DNA from: Reticulitermes speratus
Taxonomy: Eukaryota; Arthropoda; Insecta; Blattodea; Rhinotermitidae
DNA: 64,000 nt
Reading direction: 5' to 3'
Assembly: GCA_021186555.1 (NCBI GenBank)
Contig: JAJKFL010000005.1
Span: forward strand, 47,519,135 to 47,583,134
The position numbers and the translations under genes were made by a program. The notes beneath the pieces are model-generated. The model was not told where the DNA came from, did no database searches, and worked only from the letters and a program-made list of their open reading frames with translations. Numbering within the stretch: the first letter of the stretch is position 1; each line of letters starts with the position of its first letter. Positions 46,322 to 58,800 of the stretch are shown piece after piece.

Positions 46322-47964
46322 AAGATGTAAAATGAGTTGCAAAAGGTAACTGAAATCGTAAACCAGTGGTCAATAACTTGAAGGGAAAAATATTTAATTC
46401 AGAAGGAAATTAACATTTCCAGATGAAGCCTGGTAGTCAAAATGATCACCATATTCTGATAACATCACATTATGTTTATTGATGTTCTCAAAATTTGAAA
46501 ATTTTTCTTAGCTGGTTTAGAATGTTGTATCACTCTTTGAACATAAAGTACTGAGACAAGTCCTTCAATCAGAGTTGAAGTACGTGTAGAATGGATAACA
46601 TCAGCATAACAAGAAGCTCTGTAATTATTACAGCTGACTTGTTATTGTTAAAGTAGTCAAGTCACGGAAACAAGAAATATGTACAGAATATAGTGGGGAA
46701 ATCTTGTGGAAAAATTATGCTAAGAACACCAAAAAGGATTTGATTGATTCTTGGTTTATTTATTAACACTTTATCAATACCACAGTTCATGTAGCACTGA
46801 ATGACAGTGATTTGTGAATAAAGAAAAGGCACTTATTCCTGGATGAAGATCTCAGTCCAGATAAGATATAAGGTCAGTATGACTGTCAACCAGTGAGTCA
46901 TGTAGTACTGCATGTTTTAACAAACAAGGTTGTGTAAACTAAATAGTACAGGTATAACTATTTGTCCACTGTCCTAGTTTTTCCTTTCTTTCCCCCCCCC
47001 CCCTTTTTTTCTTGTTCTTTTTTATTCTTTTTCGGTTTTTCTTTTTTCCTTTTTCTTTACTCTCATCTTTCTTTTTTAGTTATTTATTTATGTAAAAACC
47101 ACAATGTTTCTGTTTCCTTAATCACAAAATTATGAGCATCTGTTTCAATTGTTTGAGGTACTGACGACCATAAGTAACCAGTGTGGTTGAGTCAATTACA
47201 TTCTAACCAAGCTATCCAGGTTCCATCCCACAGCAGGAGAGTGAACCAGCTGTCTTTTGAATACAAGTCAGTTGCAATAATTCAGAGTGAACTAATATGG
47301 TACATTGCTTTTGAATAAAGATATTCACAGTATGGTTTGTGAGGGCTAATTCTTTTAAGTAGTATGGTTATAAACAATTTCAGTTATCATTTTGACTGTT
47401 ACAAGGAACTAAAATTCAGAAAGGAATAGGTAAAGTACTGACCTAAAGTTCATCCAAAATGAGACCAGAAGGGCATGTCCAATTGTAGAACCACGTTGAT
47501 CTGAAGGAAGGGTTTAGTACTCATCTCCCAGGAGATTGTATAGTGTTAGTTATTAGTACAAATGATAGATATTAAATTGTGAATGTAGTAAGTAATGAAG
47601 CTCAAGAAATAAAGTTTTGATTTTAGAGAATGAACATGTATTGTATGCACCAAAACAGGTTCCTGAGCCACTCTACTTCTCATCTCTACAATATATACTG
47701 CTGTGACTGAAATTTTGTAGTACGTTCCAATTGGAAGTACTGTTTATTCTAAAGCATGCAGAACAAAATAATTTGTTTTAATTGTAAAGGGATTTGATTG
47801 ATTTGCTCAGTCATGAGAATCTAGATTTCTCAGTTTTGCTTTATTTTTGTATGCACAGGCTGATAGTAAATTAGGAATTGTGGTAATGAGTGGGATGATT
47901 GATGGTGATGAACACAGCACCTTAATGCCTCACCAGTCTTATGGCTACTAAAATTAACAGACCC

Positions 47965-48085
47965 TAAAGCTGGTGGCAGTCTTTTTCTCCTAAACATTGC
48001 TACCTGTCTAACAAGCCATGTGATGTCACATCCCATAAGATCATGATCTTAATACTTCACCACCATCAGAACCTCATATCTTATG
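47965..48085. repeat. Fold-back family right-arm fragment
   Basis: ctacctgtctaacaagccat, gtcacatcccataagatcat and the outer end accatcagaacctcatatct. Confidence 0.65.
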
Positions 48086-48099
48086 TTCTATAAAAGGGA

Positions 48100-48320
48100 C
48101 CTGGCGGTCTAGGGGTAATGTGCTGGTGTTCCGTGCAGCAGATCTTGCATTGAAGCCCAGCACAGTTTTGCCTCCTGTGACAAAGTCAAAACCTTGCAAA
48201 TCTTATGTTTATGAGGGCTACACCATTGTTTGCTTTGTGCAGTAAGCTGCAGATCCCCCTGTCTGCCATATTCTTTGCCAGGCATACTGAGAGGCATAAC
48301 CATAGGGACACGCAGAATTT
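48100..48320 (+). mobile_element. tRNA-derived SINE-like sequence, family S4
   Basis: ggcggtctaggggtaatgtg resembles an A-box half and ttgcattgaagcccagcac a decayed B box. The body follows, then a G run at 48328-48344. Confidence 0.5.
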
Positions 48321-49127
48321 TTCTTTGTGGGGGGGGGGGGGGGGTTGTAAGCTGACCCTGAGGCTATGTATAATTTATATTTGATTTTAAAAGCTATGTT
48401 ATAAAAATCGTGTCAAGATCTCCGAGCCCACATCTAGCTAGGTTACAGGGAAAATTAAAACTAACTGAAAAAGAAATCTACATACTCATATTTGTAAGTT
48501 TTTATTATATTTTTCAATATTCCACTGTACTAGTCATCAGCCGATTTCAGTGGCTGATTTAGGCTGAAGCGTAAATCACGTAAAACCTAAGATATCATCT
48601 TCTCTACAAAATCTGTTTTTTCACGTTTGCTTTTGGGGGAGGTTGCAGCCCTCCCCCTTGGGTGCATCAGTGGTTTAAACCATGGAGTCTGTATTTGTTG
48701 TGCACCCCTCCCCCCCACTCCCTACATCCTCCTTACACAGAACTCAGATTTAGAGATGAGGAAAATTATCTGTTACATGTGCAGATTGATGATAGTGGCT
48801 TATGAACTTGATTTATCTTATATTCAGATATTCAATGTAATAAAAACAGTACTGGGTGGCTGTGTGACTTGTATATGTCTTTCAGTTATGCATGTTTGAA
48901 CATAAAACAAAACAACAGGAGTATTGTCTTCTATCAGATGTTACACAGAAGAAGCATGAAATGTATGTATTGTGTAGCATAGTACTCATCACCCCAACAC
49001 ACTCGAAATGGAACACATTTAAGTCACTTAAATTTAATCTACATTTAAGAAGGGGTCATGAGAACTCCAGTTTGTTGACATTTTGCTCTTCTGAGTTATG
49101 ATGTTGCGTTGTTTGTTAGCATCTTTG

Positions 49128-49250
49128 ACACTGAAGAAGGAAGCAGTACATATGTTGGAAACTGTGATAACTATCAACCAAATTATGTGGCACCACATCC
49201 CAGAAGGTCAACATCTGAATACTTGCCACCATGAGAACCTCAAATACTAT
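49128..49250. repeat. Fold-back family right-arm fragment
   Basis: ctgaagaaggaagcagtaca, tatgttggaaactgtgataa and outer end accatgagaacctcaaatac. GAAA is retained in ggaaac. Confidence 0.6.
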
Positions 49251-49823
49251 GGAGTTTATTACTTCCCATACCAGTAAATTTGATCAAATGCTGTGGCTGA
49301 AATATGTTTAGCAGCTGGGACTGTCATTTTAGCAGGGTATTGGTAAAGAAGTTTGCCTTTCAAATATTAGCTGAACATTTTGACAGGGACTGGAAATTTT
49401 GTTTAATGACTCTCAATATGATGACTTCTTTAGTTCCAGTGTTTGGCAAGACATAACAGGTTTTAAAATTGCAATTTTATTCTACACGGTTTGGTAGCAG
49501 CCACTAATTATGTTTAACTTGATGCATATTTTCAAATTCAAGTATTAAATTAAAACCAGAACATGACCCATTTAAGGTGACAAGGAAAGACATTTGTTTC
49601 TTCCTTGCCTTTATCCCTTTAATATCTTCTTTCCCATCCTTAGTTGTCCATTCTATCATCATTCCTCTCCCTATGTCCTAGCAATGATGGAAGATAATGA
49701 AACTTTTTCTGTATTTAGGGTTATCCCCAAGTGTTACAGGAATAAACTATTAATTATATTTAGGTATTTTAAAGTTTGGTTAGATTTTGGAGATTAAATT
49801 GTAGTTGGATATTAATGCAGACA

Positions 49824-49921
49824 ATCTGCACTCTTCTGGGATTTTACGCAGTGTAGATTGGTAGTTTGTTTTGTAACAAACTACCAATCTATGCTGTGTA
49901 AAATCCCAGAAGAGCGCAGAT
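49824..49921. repeat. 47-base inverted repeat with a 4-base loop
   Basis: Arms 49824-49870 and 49875-49921 pair at 43 of 47 positions; all four mismatches are transitions. Confidence 0.85.
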
Positions 49922-50060
49922 CTCATTACATCTCGGTGGAAGCCTAAAATCACGCATTATTGCAGACACTTTTAACAGTACATTACAAGGATGGTATAAT
50001 GTTATGATTATCAGAAAGTGAAGAAGAGTTAAAAAGTAAATCTGAGATTATCATGGCAGT

Positions 50061-50245
50061 GAATATGTTGATTATGGTCTTCTGGGATGTTACACTGTGT
50101 ACTCTTTTATATAGGTACTGATATTTTGGAGGAACTGTTACCTGCATCTACACTGAAGATGTAAGGAGCAGGTTCCTCTGAAACTTTGGTACCAGTATAT
50201 AGCAAATATGTGGCATTACGTCCCAGAAGACTGTAATCTTCAACT
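50061..50245. repeat. Fold-back family copy
   Basis: Left arm ttctgggatgttacactgtg, right arm cattacgtcccagaagactg. The right arm has ctgaagatgtaaggagcagg, then ttcctctgaaactttggtac. Confidence 0.75.
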
Positions 50246-50904
50246 GAAATTTTTCTGCATTATGTCATCTGTCACACGTACTGTATAGTGATGTTTTGTC
50301 ATTACTAGGTACAAAAGAGCAATCAAGTGTCACTGCTTTGTTAATTTTTCCTGCTTTCTCTGACCCATTTATACATACATAATATATTCCTTCAGTTTTT
50401 AAAAATATTTATGTAGGTCACGTGCAGTGCATTTATGTGGTCATGGATATTAAGAAAAGTAAAAAGGAATTGTGTTTATATAGATCCTCAGTAACTAAAT
50501 CTGATAATGTAACTGCAGGAACCTAATATAGTACACAATACAGACAAGGGATTATGTTCCCTTCTCCATAATTTGGAAATTGCTTTGAACATGTATCATT
50601 GATTCTGTTTTTAGACGTTCAGCAGAAGTAAAGAAAAACCATGTTTTACGAGTTGCTCGTATACACACCATAATGAACTATTTATATATTTCCATGTAAT
50701 ATGAAATGCCAAATTGAGGATTATTTGTTTTTCTTGTACTTTTGATGACGGTTTTGAACCACATGTTTATGTGTTAGGCACTAAAAACAAATCTTAGTGG
50801 TGTAACCACTCAGGCAAATTTATAATTCTATGAAACCCTGAAATTGGATAGCTGATACAAAACATGATGTATTCTTAATGGGTATTTATTTGGCCCAAAT
50901 TAAG

Positions 50905-51115
50905 ATTATTGTCTTTTGGAATGTGATGCCTTGAAGTTTGGCAGATAGGTACCAACGTTTTGGAGTTACCTGGTGCCTCCATCTTCAGGGTAGAAAAGCA
51001 ACTCAAGTAAATGGCTTTCTTTGTATGCTGAAGATGGAGGCATCAGGTAACGCCAACAAGTTGGTACCTACCTACTAAACTACATAATGTCACATCCCAG
51101 AAAACAATACTCTGC
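50905..51115. repeat. Fold-back family copy, nearly complete
   Basis: Left arm ttttggaatgtgatgccttg with right arm taatgtcacatcccagaaaa. The centre contains ctccatcttcagggtagaaa and its inverted partner gctgaagatggaggcatcag. Confidence 0.8.
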
Positions 51116-51734
51116 ATTTACACGACTGTCGGAACTCCGACTCTCTTATTTGATCCCAACTGGCTTATTGTGACTGGATGATCCATTCCTGAGTGATGTG
51201 ACTGAGTGAAAGCTAAAATAGAAACACTATAATGTGTTTATACTGAATATGTCCAGACACAGTAAAACAGGACTTACAGATTTTGATACTTCAAGCAATT
51301 TTAATATATTATTTTAATATATTAAACTTATTCTATAGGTAGCCATGTACACAGGTCCTAGCAGTATTACAATTATATCCATATTAAATCTGAAAATTGT
51401 AAAATTAACCCAGAGTCTTATTCTTATAATATTGATTTTGGTCCCAAGTTTTTGAATGCTGTAGGATGCCTTCAGGTAGCCTTGAGTGCACAATCCAATG
51501 ATACAGCTATCAGAGATGTCTGTAGTGCAGTATACTAAAGATTGACCTCATTAGCGTAACTAATTACGCCATAATAACTAAACTTCTACTGTTCTGTGCA
51601 TGATGTCTGTAATGTCAGATACATGCAATATTTGCAGGTAGCAAATATTTAAGTATAGTTTTCAGCATCGTGTCAGACACAAGATTATAATATCTGCTTT
51701 GTGCATTCACATTTTCCTGCGGGACTCATTACAA

Positions 51735-51965
51735 CTTACACAGAACACTGATCAAGAAACTTCCTGCATTTTAAGGAATACAAAGATTCATTACTGTGTT
51801 CATAAGAGCCCGTACTTTTCCCTGTAATGAGCTACATGAATCCAGTCCATGCCCTTCCATCCTGTTTCTTTAACATCATTTTAATATTATCCTCCCCTCA
51901 ATGCCTAGATTTTCCAAGCAATATCTTTTTGCCATATGTCCTGCCAATTTTATTCTCTTGGATTA
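51735..51965 (-). mobile_element. LINE C-terminal tail
   Basis: Inverted blocks atcaagaaacttcctgcatt, ccatgcccttccatcctgtt and tattatcctcccctcaatgc match the coding tail and 3' end of the GCETWSxT-type LINE. Confidence 0.65.
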
Positions 51966-52851
51966 TTAATTATAAGCTACACATAAAGGAGAATTTTGTC
52001 AGAGTTTTGTACTCTCTCGTTAATGAAGTCGTGTTGTGTGGTGTCTATAGACTGGTACACACCCACTCAGACCCACTTCCAGAAATCCAGTGATATTAGA
52101 ACTTGGTCACTTGCTTCAATTGATAGTATCCTATTATGTATGTACCTGCTTACAGGGCACTAAGATTGTCAGTGGTGTACTTAGTGGTAAGGTATATGGC
52201 AAACCCTTTTGTTCGCAGGTGTTCCATTTCCTTTCCTTTTTATCCTCAGGCTCTTTATCAGCATGTACATTACTATTTCCAGACACAACAAAACCAAGAA
52301 GACAACAATTCTAAAAGTTGTGAAAAATACAGTCAGAGTACTTGTCATGTCACATATCTATGTAGCTACTGACTGAGGCATGTGGGCAGATGCAGTGTCC
52401 TGAGTATTACAACACATGCCTACGAAAACATATCCGCTAATGAGAAAGGGACATATAACGTGACACATGTTGGTTGCCACAGTAATTCCTTGGCAAATGA
52501 ACAAAATCATGATGCGCAAATGCAAACGGAAAGGGTCTGCTGTACTTCGGTTTTGGGTGCAGGAAAATAAATACTATAAATATGCACTCAGAATGAGATA
52601 TAACACATGGAACTGAAGGAGTTCTATTCTAATAAATGTATGAAAGAATATATGGTAGAACACCCTGGCATATGGACACTTCATATAGTTTTAAGTTCCC
52701 AGAAGAATATAAATTGCACTCATCTAAAGAGTGTTAGTGCTCCACTAGCTCGAACAATTTTATCAAGAACTTGTCCTCTTGTAGCGTGATTTGATGATGG
52801 TTACTCATTTATGATAGAAGACACTTAGTGACTTACATAAGAAGTTCAGTG

Positions 52852-52857
52852 TTTATT
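52852..52857 (-). promoter_or_regulatory. AATAAA overlapping the AnkB stop codon
   Basis: The minus strand reads AAGAAATAAACA: the TAA stop (52855 to 52853) is inside AATAAA (52857 to 52852). If used, the 3' UTR would be very short. Confidence 0.5.
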
Positions 52858-55800
52858 TCTTGGATTTCTTGGAGTGGGTACTTTCAAGTTGTATAATATT
52901 GGAAGCTGCTGTTGAGAAAACATTCAGTGTCTGATGCTCTGTGATACCCAGACTTTGTTGATTCCATATGTTAAACATATCCTGTCCTTCAGGTTTCTTC
53001 TTTATGTTCAGTCCTCTGACAGAGCACAAATATTGTAGTTTATCTTCTTCCTGACCCAACTTTGACAGATGTGCAGTCAGATATATGTGTAGACTGTTCC
53101 CCAAGGCAGATGGACATGCTGTCACATATCCAAGCACTGGATCTCTCTTGAATTCAAACATTGTTTCCAGATCCATCATCAAGTGAGCAAGGCGATTGTA
53201 TGCCTCACCCAAGCTACTAGGTTTATCTTTTGGTGTGGATGACACAATGCGCAGATGTTCCTGTACATTTATCCAGATAGCCATGTTTTCAGCCTTTGTG
53301 ATAAACACTCCTCTTCCATGAGGCCAGTGCTGACCGTGTAAAAGATTGTCTTCATTTTCATGACCATCTGTCAGCAATATCATCAAATTTAGTGCTTCAA
53401 GTTTCTCTTTGATTTTAGAGTTCTCCTCCAACACTTCAGCCATGGGGTAATATGACTTATCTTCCTCATTATCATTGTTGTCTGTAGTCACTTCTCCAGC
53501 ACAGTCTTCAAGAGAATTCACAAGATCTCTCTCTAAAGCCTCAAGTTGCGCAAAACTCAAGCCTGAAGGTAGCTGATACTCAGCTACATTTCTGTAGCAT
53601 TCAATTCTTCCAGACTTTACATGTTTACCAGAAGGATCGATGATAATTTCACCAACGTTTCCCTTTTTTGTCTTGATTTCATCTTCGTCATTCTCATCCT
53701 CATCTTCTTCTGCCAAGAAGAATAGTGACTTTGGTTGTGGGTTGAGGTCATAGCTTACAAGAAGACCATGCAGGTCTTTGATTAGTGGTAAAAGGAGTTC
53801 AGCAAATACAATGTAAGACTCATAATCTGGAGCAATTACACCTCCATTTCTTTGAATGACTTCTTGTAGTTCCTCATCTATGTCACCAACATTGTCTTCA
53901 GGGACTTCTTTGGATCCTGGCCAGATTACATCCAAAAGATTGTGGTCCATTCGTGTCAGACGCTTCTTCAGCTTTTCAAACACAGGTCGTTTTAGGTAAC
54001 GTTGTAGCAATGTTCCAGACATCAGCTGCCCATTGGTTGAGGTTTCTTCACGTACAAGTTCATAACAGCGTTCCAGTGTTTCAAGGATTTCTGGATCATC
54101 AATGTCACGTCTTGCAGACACGGTGTCATTTGGAACTGCATTCAGATATCATAAATAATGGCAAACATTTAGGATCTTGTATCTCTATGTTTCTAAACCA
54201 CTACTGTATGGTATAGTCTAACAAAGTGTAATTTTAAAATCTCCATTTTGAACAGGTGGATTCATTTGAGGGACGCACATTTGACTACTTATTATGCTAA
54301 AAGCCTACCCCAATGTCATTTTGTCCACCACAAATTTTATATTGACTGGCCCAGAATTAAACGCAGGTAATTACATAGAGGAGACACCTTGTCCAAATAG
54401 GTGAATGAAGGCAGTGTGTTATACTGCCTATTAGGCTGCGCAATCCACAGTACCAGCGTATGAATCTTCACCACCATGAAAGAATTCAAATGTGTCTGAG
54501 ATTAAAATATGTAAGTTGCTATACAACGAGTCCATACCAGGAGCAAAGCTCTCATATATTAGAAATATACAGCCAATAGACTATCCAGTACAATCAGAAA
54601 GAGATCATTAACCGAACAACATACTTCACAAGCAAAAGTACAGGACGTGATCATTTCCAACAAATAATGTAAAGTAGCCCAGGCTGTTGAAAGTAATCAT
54701 TTTCAAACTATTGGTATTGTCTATTAAGCTACAGGTATCACATCCCAAAAAGATGCAAACTTGTTACTACTGCAAGAATCTCAGAGATCAAGATCAACTA
54801 AATTCTACTGTAAGATACCTGTTATTGAACAACACAGAAACGTTCAATCTTCATATAACTTTTACATTCCCTCAAATGTCACCTACCCTGTGCAAAATTG
54901 GATGAAACATGCAACATAAAATTCACAAGAAACTGAATTCATTGTGTTAACGACATTAAAGTCAAACTGTGTGTCTTAATTCCCATCTTAACCAAGCCAA
55001 ATTCTCCTCTGTAATCTACAGACTTTATGGTGGTATCATTTCAGTCATACAGTTGTGTCAGTTTCATAATAGGACACTTCCAACCATTTCACTGCTATTG
55101 GTGGAACAGTTCATCTCTGTTACAAAGTGCATTTCATGTTATGGAGATAACTGTTCTGCCATGTACACAGCATTATTTTTCAGTCCATGAGATAGTTAGT
55201 AGCAGTAGTAGTAGTAATTTAGTGACTTAAAGAAATTGTTTCAAATTTAGATGTTATATAGATGAGATTGCAGAATGATCATGAATGGTGAGCAGACAGG
55301 GAATTGAAAGGAAGCAGTCCTCATTTATTTGAAGGTGTTCTCCCAGAATTTACCAGGAGAGACTGATAAGCACCATGGAAACTTCCAGTCAGGATAGCCA
55401 AGAACTTGAAACTAGGTACTTCCTAGTGTACCGCTACATTGGCTTATTTGATTTTGAGTTTGATGATGAAGAAGAAGAACAGCAGGAGCAGAACAACAGT
55501 AAGAATAGTAACACTGATTATGATAGTGAGAAGTCAATTTTCTAAGTACAGTTCAAAAGTTGTAACTAACTCCTTCTTCTTGAGAAGCTGCTAGTCACCC
55601 AACTGGTGAAGAAATTCCCCACATATTACAACACTCAGAATTTCATTATTGTGTTCACCAGATCCCATTGTTGGACACTGTCTAAGGTCTAAAGGTGAAA
55701 AATGTATGTGCTGTGACATGAAGTGGTGAGAATCAAGTGAATAGTATCCACTGTGGACTAACATATTTCATTAAGAACAGTAAAAGGGTTCATATTGAAT

Positions 55801-58800
55801 GTGGAGATAAGTGAGTAGTCCACCAACAGCTCACCTTTGTCCTCAAGCATGCCGTTAAGAACCTGCTGTGATGCGCCGTACTCCTCCAGTAGGTCTTGAT
55901 GAGTAAGAATACCAGGGTTCTTCAAGTAGTACTCTGCAGTATTACCTAGCTGCAAGATGAAGTGAATTTGACTTAGTTCTTGGGAAGAAATCAAGTAAAA
56001 GTAGTCAAACCTGCAGAATTCTGAAGCTATGAGAGATGGGACCAAAAAATAACTGGAAAACATTTTAGATATGTTTGTACTGTCATATGTTGTGTTTCCA
56101 AAAGTTCCGCTTGTAAGTCAGTAAGGCACAATATCATTTTTACAGTGGTGCTTTATATAATGGTTATTCTGATATAGGCCTATATGTTGTGAATTTCCTG
56201 AATGCAGCAGGAAATGTTTACTTCAAATAGGCCATTCACCACCTCCATATCTTTCCAATTCATCATTACCATGATTTACAGCTTCTAAACTAGCATTTTC
56301 CAAAGAGGTTGCCACAGCCTCTTAGGGGGCTATGACACTTTTTTCTGAGAGCTGCCAAAATATTTGCTTTAGAATCTTTGGTCTTCCAATCTGTTATGTA
56401 AAAACACAAATACGAAATTTTACAGAACTGTAATTTTACCTGTTGTTTTTCATAGTTTTGAAAGAGGCACGTAGATTGTGAATGTCTGTAATTTTCAATA
56501 CACCATCCTAGCACACTTAGCATAATTCAATTATTTAATTTACATGTTGGTTCCAACATGTCTCGGTCTGATTTATGTTTGATGGTGTATTACAAATTAC
56601 AGTTATGCAGTTAGTGCACGGTTTCTAAAATGTGTAATTTCAAAATAGATTGAGGGTGTCTGAGAAGAGGGTGCTTGGGGAAATATTTGGTCCTAAGAGG
56701 GAGGACATAACAGAGGCTTTCCAGAAAACTACATACTGAGCAGCTTCATAATTTGTGCTTTTCACTAAACATGATCAGGATGATCAATTGAAGGAGGATA
56801 ACAAGCACAGGGCATACAGTTTGCATGCACGTGATAAGAAATCTACGCAAAATTTAGGCTGCGAAGCCTGAAGGAGGGAGACCACTTGAAAAATGTAGAA
56901 TTAAGTGGGTGGATATTAAATGGATCTTGAAGAAATAGGATGTGAGGGTGTGGACTGAATTAGTCTGGCTTGGGATAAGGATCAGGAGTGAGGTTATGTG
57001 AAGACAGTTATGATTCTTAGTTTCCTTAAAATGTAGGGAATTTTTTGACCACCTGAACAACTTTCAGCTCTTCAAGAAGGACTGTGTTACATGGAGTTAG
57101 TTACTACATACACACATAGTGAAATAGGTTGAAAGATCATGTATGTTGTGTAGGTGCAGACAGATACCTCAGTTCAGCATGGAATTATAAGCCTATAGAG
57201 TAACTGGAACACTATAATGGAAATAAGATTTTGAGACTTTAAGGCACACGAGACTAAAAGTTATAGAAAACTATTCCAACTTACATTGTCTTTGAGCGCA
57301 GGGTCAGACCCCAGATTGAGCAGTAAATTGTAATAATGCCCATTGTCTGCCATGGTGGCTGCATAGTGTAAAGGTGTGCGATCACTGTTGTCTCGGGCCT
57401 GTAGGGTCTCCGCAAATCGACCGCCTAAGTACCGGATTATAGCTGTGTGACCAAACAAAAGTAGCAACATGCAGAGGTGTAGTGCCCATTGTATTTGAAC
57501 CATCACGGGCAATTGCAAATTTGCGTCTGTCCAGAGCTGCCTGTAAGTCTCTCAGGCGGCCATCCTGAGCTGCTTCATGTACTGCACGAATCTTTGCCTA
57601 CAAAACGACATTCCTAAATAAAGGTTCCATAATTTTATATTGCAATTAAGCTGTGAGTGTTCTGCTTCACATGGAATATTCTCCCACATTTTTAAATAGA
57701 AGTTTACTTGGTTTAAGAAGAGCAAAATATTAGTAAAATTAAACCAAAGGAAAATAGGTTTTTAAGAAGTGTCTCATGCAAGATTTGAGGTCCTCACAGC
57801 GGTGTTGATGATGTTCTTCTAAACGTGTTATTTAATAACACTGTCAATTGCTCAGATTATTTATTGTTGGTGATAGGAGAATGAATGAGCCTGGAGCATT
57901 GGTGGAATGATACTGACAGGGGAAAACAGAAGTACTTGGTGAAAATCCCGCGCTAGTGCCACTTTGTCCACCACAGATCTCACATGGGCTAGCTGGGATT
58001 GAACCTGGATCTCTGTGGTGAGAGAATGGATAGGTGGAGATGAAGATTCATGTCTTCTTGGATATTCAGGCTTCAGGTGACAAACTCAAACACAAAGAAA
58101 TGTGGAGAGTACCAAATATTAACTCACTGAATGTTAAAACAGGAAAATAGGGCGAGATTAGGATCACAGTCTTCCGGGATGTGATACCGTGTAGTTTGCT
58201 AGGCAGATAACAACTTGTCGGAGGAATCTGCTTTGTCCATCTTCAGGGTAGAAGAGGGAACCTGAAGAGGAGGCAGCAGATTTCTCCAAAATATTGGTAC
58301 ATACCCATCTACCAAATTACATGGCACCATAGTCAAGTAAATCTTAATCTAAAATTTTACCATCATGAGAACTTCATATCTCACATATTAACCCATTGCC
58401 TCTTTGTGTAAATTCACCACATTCTGATACTATCAGATAAGTAAATTAAATACCATTTATACAGAGCCAGAACTATAGGGGACATCTACATGTACATCTG
58501 AGTTCACTGTATGTTACATTAGGTATGGCAGAGGGCTAGATTTGAAGTAATTTTTGAGAAACTAGCCATGTATGCTGGCACGTTGTTGAGGAATCCCTGC
58601 AGCTCAGAATCATCAGATTTTTGCCCCATAAGGCGATGTCCGTCTCCATTCAGCACTAAGTTTGCCAGCTGTTCCATGTTGCCTGCCTCCACAAGTTGCC
58701 GCACTTCCTCATCTTCTTCTGCTGGTGCTGCGTTAGTATCTTCAACCATTACTTCCTCATTTTCCTCTCTTTCTGGCACTATTTCTTCCTCCTCTTCCTC

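Larger units (their letters stand above)
45516..52851. other. Gap: between AnkA and AnkB, repeats only
   Basis: The first exon of AnkA should lie here, or very close upstream of 45515, but I could not find one. The interval holds fold-back copies (listed separately), a GT microsatellite, a pyrimidine tract at 46980-47070, one tRNA-like SINE, a LINE tail and two hairpins. No other coding exon is supported. Confidence 0.5.
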
